Source: Dillenia suffruticosa (lineage: Eukaryota > Streptophyta > Magnoliopsida > Dilleniales > Dilleniaceae). From it: a DNA stretch of 64,000 bases. Shown piece after piece: positions 58,413 through 64,000 of this stretch (position 1 is the stretch's first letter; each line of letters starts with the position of its first letter). The notes below the pieces were generated by a model, which made no database searches, was not told where the DNA came from, and saw only the letters and a list, made by a program, of their open reading frames with translations. A program made the position numbers and the translations under genes. The DNA is taken from assembly GCA_033439265.1 (NCBI GenBank), contig JAVTVX010000012.1, forward strand, positions 35,776,261 through 35,840,260, written 5' to 3'.

Positions 58413-60822
58413 TTATTAAGGTCAACTAATACTAATTGTCTTCTTTTCCCAATAAAATTATGTTGGCAATTAGTATGCTTGTGAGCAAAATTAAGAGTTA
58501 AGTTTTCTTTTTTCTTTGGTTATTATGATTAAAATGTGTCGTGCTCTATGGAGCCATTTAAAGGAAAGAAAAAAATCATGTCAACATATCATAAAAGATC
58601 TTGAAATAAAAGCATTAATTTTGAAATTTGGCAATGAAAAAAAAATTATGTTAAAAAAACTCTTCCCAAATTAAATTCAACAATACTCAAATCAAATTAA
58701 CAAAATATGATTTTAAATACCGATCGGTTATACAAAAAAAAAATCTTCAAACCAAAATTATTTATATTAAAAAAAATAATGTCATTTTGATCGCTTCTTT
58801 TTTTAAAAAAAAAGTATTTTTAGTCATATTTATGTGTAAGCAAGAATTAAAGTAAAGTTTATTTGAATTATAGAGAATTAATGGGCAAAATTCACACTCG
58901 ATAATCAAAATTAAATTTGAAATCAAAAATTTTAATAATGGATTTCAGAAATCCATGTGTCTATTTTCAAAAATCTCATAATTTAAAGATTTTATTTTTA
59001 AATTCTATGTCCATTTCATTTTTTTTGTTTTTACTTATTGGTATCCGATTGCGCTTATTAATCTGGTTCGAGCACTATAGAGCCCGTTATGAGTTTTTTT
59101 TGTATCTTGGTTTGGCCACCACCAAGTATCCAGACTTTCGTTTTGACTAATCTAGATCAATCACTGCAGGGCCCATTTTGGGACGGGTTTCCTAATATTA
59201 TTTTTTTGTCCAGACGGAGTCGAACTCCACACCTGATTAAGGGATGAAGGTGCCCATCCCATTTACGCTAACAAGTGTTGGTGGACCCGTTATGAGTTGA
59301 CTCTCTCAAATTCTTTTTCTCAAGGGATTCAAACTAATCCAAAAGTGTTTTGATTTTATCTATTTCATTGATTTGAATTCTATATCCATTTCATTGATCT
59401 AAACGAATAAGATAGATTTTAATATGAATTTTGATCCCAATTTACTTTAACACTTTAACCATACCTCCCATAATGTGTCATTGTCCCACTAGACCAGGTT
59501 ATCTTTTGTCAAAGTCATATGAATCAATAACCATCAGGATAATTCAAGCGTTAAAATTTCTCTATTTTTATTTTTATTTATTGATTTGATTTCATTTGAT
59601 TATATAAGTTTATTAAAAAAAATTATATCCATCAATTTTAACCTGCCAACTTATAACTCTTTAATCAATGGTAAGAACTAATTATGACATGACAGTTATT
59701 TAGGATTTTTAAACAGACTTATATGGATGATTTCATGTTTCAACCAATAAAATTAATTGTTTTCTGGGTTGACCTCGACAAACGTAAATGTTGCGTTAAT
59801 CATGATTAAGGAGAAAAACAAGAAAAGAAAGAAGTGTGGTGCTAAAGATGCATTGTCCAACAAGACATAAGCACTATACTATAATAGTCAATTCCCAGGT
59901 TTCAGATTAGAAACTAGAACCGCCCTCAAAGAGGCGATTCTCTTCGAAATTACAGCTTACGATTTTGGAATCAAAATTTTAAAAAAATAATAAATAATAA
60001 AAATTAAAAAAAAAAAGAGGGAGTAAAGACTTGAACTTAAATTTTATTTTGAAAAACTACACTTATTATTCTTAATTTTCTAATATTTTTTAATATTATA
60101 ACTCATTGATATTTATTTTTTTATAAAAAATAATTGTTAAGTCAAAATGATAGCTTTTGATTTTTCATAATAAGAAATTAGAATCGAATGTTATAAATAC
60201 GATTTCAATTCTAATTTTAAATTATCAATAATTTTTTAAATCATTAATTATAATTTGATCGTGATTTATATGACCCAAAACATTGGCCTGTGAGTATGTG
60301 GAGCGATTCAATCTCTTCGTCTTTTCTTCAGTTTGGCTTTTTGTTTTTTTTTTTTTAGTCTTTCATTGCGTACAAACAAAAACAGGAAAATGAAAATGGA
60401 TACAAAATGGTATGACGAAATGGTACTTTATAACAATACAGAAAATAAAAATGTAGACAAATGCACAAATATAAAAAATATAAGAATTTTTATATAAATA
60501 TTAATTATTTTGTGAAAATAATAAAATAGTCCTATTTTATAACAAAAATCTAAAATAAACAAATATGTAATTTTTAATAAAAAACAATTAATATAAAAAA
60601 TAAAAATTATAATTAAATAAATAATTCAGTCATTAAATATAGAAAAATATGTAATTATAGAAAATATAAAAACTTTTATGTCAGTATAAATTAATTTAGT
60701 GTATTGAAACATTTTAAAAACTAAAAACGCTTCCAAAATGGAGAAATACTAATATTGAGAAGTTTTTTCTGCCAATATAAATGCCACGGATTGCTTTGGC
60801 CGAGCCTTAAATGATTCTTAAT
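58413..60822. repeat. Segmental duplication block Z, copy 2
   Basis: Matches 44,455-46,385, with an extra segment at about 58.6-59.45 kb. No gene seen. Confidence 0.7.
59096..59285 (-). mobile_element. Full-length family S SINE with perfect 13-base target duplication
   Basis: Flanked by CCCGTTATGAGTT at 59,083-59,095 and 59,286-59,298. On the complement: head AACACTTGTTAGCGTAAATG (A-box-like TTAGCGTAAATGG), then GAGTTCGACTCC (B box) about 40 bases later, a body with CAGTGATTGATCTAG, and a short A-tail. This is the best copy for defining the family, about 190 bases long. Confidence 0.85.
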
Positions 60823-61010
60823 GTTTTTTTTTTGTGTGGATATTATACAAACTGATATTTAGAATCCTATTTTGATTAATCCGATATGAGATTTACGGTG
60901 GCCCATTAAAAGGGTTATTCTCTCAATATAGTTTTTTTTTCATATTTAATCCAAGAGTCGAACTTGAAATTTTGATTAATATTAAAAAATGGAAGGAATT
61001 GGTCGGTATA
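60823..61010 (-). mobile_element. Degenerate family S SINE
   Basis: Poly-T at 60,824-60,833, TTTTGATTAATCCGA, GAGTCGAACTTG and a decayed head. The sister Z copy has the empty site at about 46,362 (GATTCTTAATG). Confidence 0.55.
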
Positions 61011-61556
61011 ATTGAAGGAATATTAAAAAAAAAAAAAAGAGTTTGGACAAAATGGAAGGAATTAAAGTCCATGTGGTGAGATCAAGAACCACAAATTTTT
61101 TTACTAGGCCCAGTTCAGACACAAGGGATCTGCCAAATCCCCGGGTTTACAGGGATTAGATAGTTTTATTAGTAAAACATGTTGAATAATCTAACGATTA
61201 ATCCACCTTATTTAAGGAGCACGAAAACATAGTGTCATTTTAGACCCAACAGGAAAACACACTTTCCATTTTTCTTTTATACTCAAATGATAACATCAAG
61301 GGTTTGCCCATGTAATTTTGTTTTATTGTGATCCATTGAATTAAATTGCATTACTCTTTTAATTAATGGACAGTCAGTTTAGTAAAATAAAATGTTAGAT
61401 TTCTTAATAAAGTTTTGATTTTAAAACTTAGAAATAAAAAAAATTATATTATGAGAACTGCCCTCTAAATGGAATCTCGTAGATGCTCAAATCGAATTAT
61501 CAAAATATAGTTTTGGATATTAATGGGATGAACAAAAAAAGTACATAACTCTTTCC
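61011..61556. other. AT-rich stretch, nothing seen
   Basis: No gene or boundary that I can support. Poly-A run near 61,026-61,039. Confidence 0.4.
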
Positions 61557-61945
61557 TTTTGGCCTTCTTTAGAGATACAAAATTGCAATCTTCACATTTT
61601 TATCAGAATATACAAAGAGAATTTATGTTAAATGTACCTCACTGATATCCACTCCATAACCAACATAGATTTAGTAACAAGATACTAAACTTTTTTAATT
61701 AAGATCTCAAATTTGAGTACTTGGAATAGAAGCCAATCCCTCCTCTCTGTTTGGCCTTCTTTAGAGATACACAGAATTACAATCTTCACATTTTTATTAG
61801 AATATACAAAGAGAATTTATGTTGATTGTACTTCAGTGTTATCTGCTTCATAACCAACATAGATCTAGTGGTAAGGCGTTATACTTTTTCAATCAAAATC
61901 TCAAACTCGAATTTTAAAACTGAAAATCAATCTCTAAATTACACT
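61557..61945 (+). repeat. Two tandem copies of a 192-base tRNA-SINE-like unit
   Basis: Units start GGCCTTCTTTAGAGATAC at 61,561 and 61,753. Each contains CATAACCAACATAGATxTAG and, in the second, CTAGTGGTAAGGCGTTATAC, which resembles a tRNA A box, followed by a weak B box (CAAACTCGAATTTT). The second unit is followed by a poly-A run (about 61,955-61,971). Confidence 0.55.
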
Positions 61946-62249
61946 TGAACTTATTAAAAAAAAAAAAAAAACGCACACCATACCGCTGAGCATGGCTTTA
62001 TTGGACCCAACCGCGCCAAACATTTCGTGTCTAAAAAAACCCAATCAATCCTACTCGGGCACAATACAAATAAATGAGTTTAGATAAAAGATGCAAACTT
62101 TGTTGGCCCATCGTGAGCATGTTTAGCCTAGTGGGGGCTCGGTGGGGCCAACGAGGGCTTGAATCTTAGTTTGTGTTGAGTTACTCTTGTTAAGTGATTA
62201 GGAGTACACCACACGTTGGGAGTTGCAGAGTTGAAGTTTGGTCATAAAA

Positions 62250-64000
62250 TGTCACGCCCCGATCCTCGGATCGACCACGCAACAGCCGTCGCGTTGTCTC
62301 GGTACACGGGCAGAACCTCCCCTTATACCGGGACTCCGCAAGACTACAAATCAGTTCAAAACTCATCCAATACACACTCCATCAGAAATGGGAAAAATCA
62401 TATGACAATACACATATAAAGTACCCATCCGGTCCATCCCTGTACACACGAGCATGCATCGACACGCGAATGGGGCGGGGGTTCCTGTACATACATATAT
62501 GCAAAAATTGGCAATTCCAGCCATTCCAAAATTCTCAGCATAATTAAAACATTTAAAACAAAGAAATCCCAAATCATAATCGCAAGATTTTACTAACACT
62601 CGCATGGAAAAACGAGCTAGCGTCAGTAAAATCCAAGCGGTATGAGATGTACAGAACTTCACAAATCCAAAAGAAAGTATCGAAATTCAGGATTTCAATC
62701 CAAATGTCCCATATGAGAGTTTAAAAGAAAATAAACAAGTTTCGTACAAACCATATAAGGATTCCATTAATACTTGCTCTTATATATGAAACAAGTATTA
62801 ATTTAATCCATACCAAAAGAGTTATACAGGTCTTTCATTCCATGGACTTCAAAATCAACCAAAATGAACTTGCATTTCTATGTACCTACACAAGTCAGCG
62901 GAATAAATCCTCCCCAGCTCCAATTTCTGCAGCAGATCTAAATTTCCTCTGTAAAATGTTAAAGGGAGGGGTGAGTATTGGGAAATACTCAGTGAGTGGA
63001 GTGCAATGGTATAATTGTGTGATAAATGAGGGATGAATGTGGGAGTGTCAAAGCATATCTCAAATAACATTTCATATATGTCGAAACATTTTTCAATAAA
63101 TCAGATAATTCGCAAAGTATGCATCCACATCAAGTATTCTTTCAAAAAGTCACAAGGGTCCCATCGAAATTACTTCGGTCTTGCGTTTGGCCGAACCAAG
63201 ACGAAAGCCCGCCAAGAGGTTTTCCATTTCAATATTTCAAACACTACCCCCTTCCTTGGCGTTGGCTCGGACCTCCCCGGGGTGCAATCCGGATAGTCCG
63301 ACGTGGCAGAGCAGAGGCCGCGTATACCTCTCTCGCAATAAAACCCCAACTACGCCACCCCGTCGGGTCGCTCCGTGGAGGGAATGACTATAGCCATTAA
63401 CTAATAGCACCATGCATTTATCAAATATGTCATTTCTCAAGTCATGTGCCATAATTTCTAGCAACCAATCATCAATTTCGTGTCATAGCAATTTATAGAG
63501 CAACATCAAATCACATATGACACATATGCATTTATAAATACAATGGATGCATTCATGCTTCACAATCCAGTCCGGACATCCCACGATCACAAAACAATTG
63601 ATATAAAACATGAAAAATCTTACAAAATCATTTATAAAACAATTTTAAACTCATTTGCTCATTTATAACACAACGGACCATCCACTCACCTTTTAGGGAG
63701 GGTATCCACTCCCTATACCCTATCGATACTCAAGAAATCTCCTTTTAAGCTCCAAAAAGGTCAACCTAGACCAATAATCCACAATTTCAATTCAAATTCC
63801 AAGGAAATCTATCCTAATCGACTCAACAAGTTTCTAATTTCATCAAACACGTTTCTTTCGTATTGATCAATCTAAATTCATGTAGAATTTAGACGAAACC
63901 CTAGAAATTACATATCAAATGTCAAAAATGCATTTTAATCGTATCTAACATACATCCTAAATATATACAAGACCTCTTACACTAAATTCACTCGATTTAT
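62250..64000 (-). repeat. LTR of a gypsy-type retrotransposon, cut by the window end
   Basis: On the complement the element ends GGGGCGTGACA at 62,250, a typical LTR end. Blocks match the LTR at 16,046-18,145 in order: the CCCAACTACG...CGGGTCGCTCCGTG region (63,347) and CACCTTTTAGGGAGGGT (63,688). Its other end lies beyond 64,000. ORFs within it are not genes. Confidence 0.6.

Noticed and set aside
3300-62000. tRNA-like B boxes (near 3,352, 41,372, 42,160 and 59,220) as possible tRNA genes
   Set aside because: No full cloverleaf can be drawn; most sit in A-tailed elements with target duplications, so they are SINE heads.
62190-63464. Several ORFs of 60-99 codons at the right end
   Set aside because: They lie in an LTR, overlap on both strands and have no recognisable domain.

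Overview
The window is nuclear DNA from a flowering plant. It is AT-rich, its genes have GT-AG introns, and it is packed with LTR retrotransposons, CACTA-like DNA transposons and tRNA-derived SINEs. The species cannot be named from the sequence. The only clearly functional host genes are four two-exon papain-family (C1A) cysteine proteases of the SAG39-like, senescence-associated type. All four lie on the minus strand, at about 9.6-11.1, 19.1-20.5, 32.0-33.3 and 37.5-38.8 kb, and encode 342, 339, 340 and 341 aa. They form a tandem array. Each has a signal peptide, an I29 (ERFNIN/GNFD) prodomain, the catalytic Cys-His-Asn set with the oxyanion Gln, one intron at the same place and a shared TATA box.

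The left third (0-31 kb) is this array plus debris from its duplication. A fifth copy runs off the left edge and has a stop at codon 8. Three fragments of exon 1 (2.0, 4.4 and 24.2 kb) share one breakpoint. The upstream region of the genes is repeated about six times. Between the genes lie CACTA-like elements (2.7 and 7.5-9.2 kb, the second apparently carrying a captured gene end), a complete TRIM-like mini LTR element with a perfect 5-bp target duplication (13.27-14.31 kb), a decayed gypsy remnant (16.0-18.8 kb) and a tandem duplication with reciprocal SINE insertions (28.0-30.3 kb).

The right part (39-61 kb) is a tandem segmental duplication, Y1-Z1 then Y2-Z2. Copy 1 was hit by a CACTA-like element next to an old truncated LTR. 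Copy 2 was hit by an inverted piece of repeat X, and X was in turn hit by an internally deleted Athila-type gypsy element (47,807-55,323). That element keeps an intact env-position ORF, but its pol is broken by two stops. A 1,127-bp near-identical tandem duplication lies at 56-58 kb. The window ends inside a second copy of the 16-18 kb LTR family.

I found no bacterial-type system, CRISPR array, rRNA or tRNA gene. The most informative biology is the divergence of the protease S2 pockets, and the nested and reciprocal insertions that let the order of events be read. Coordinates of repeats and element edges were found by eye and may be off by a few to some tens of bases.
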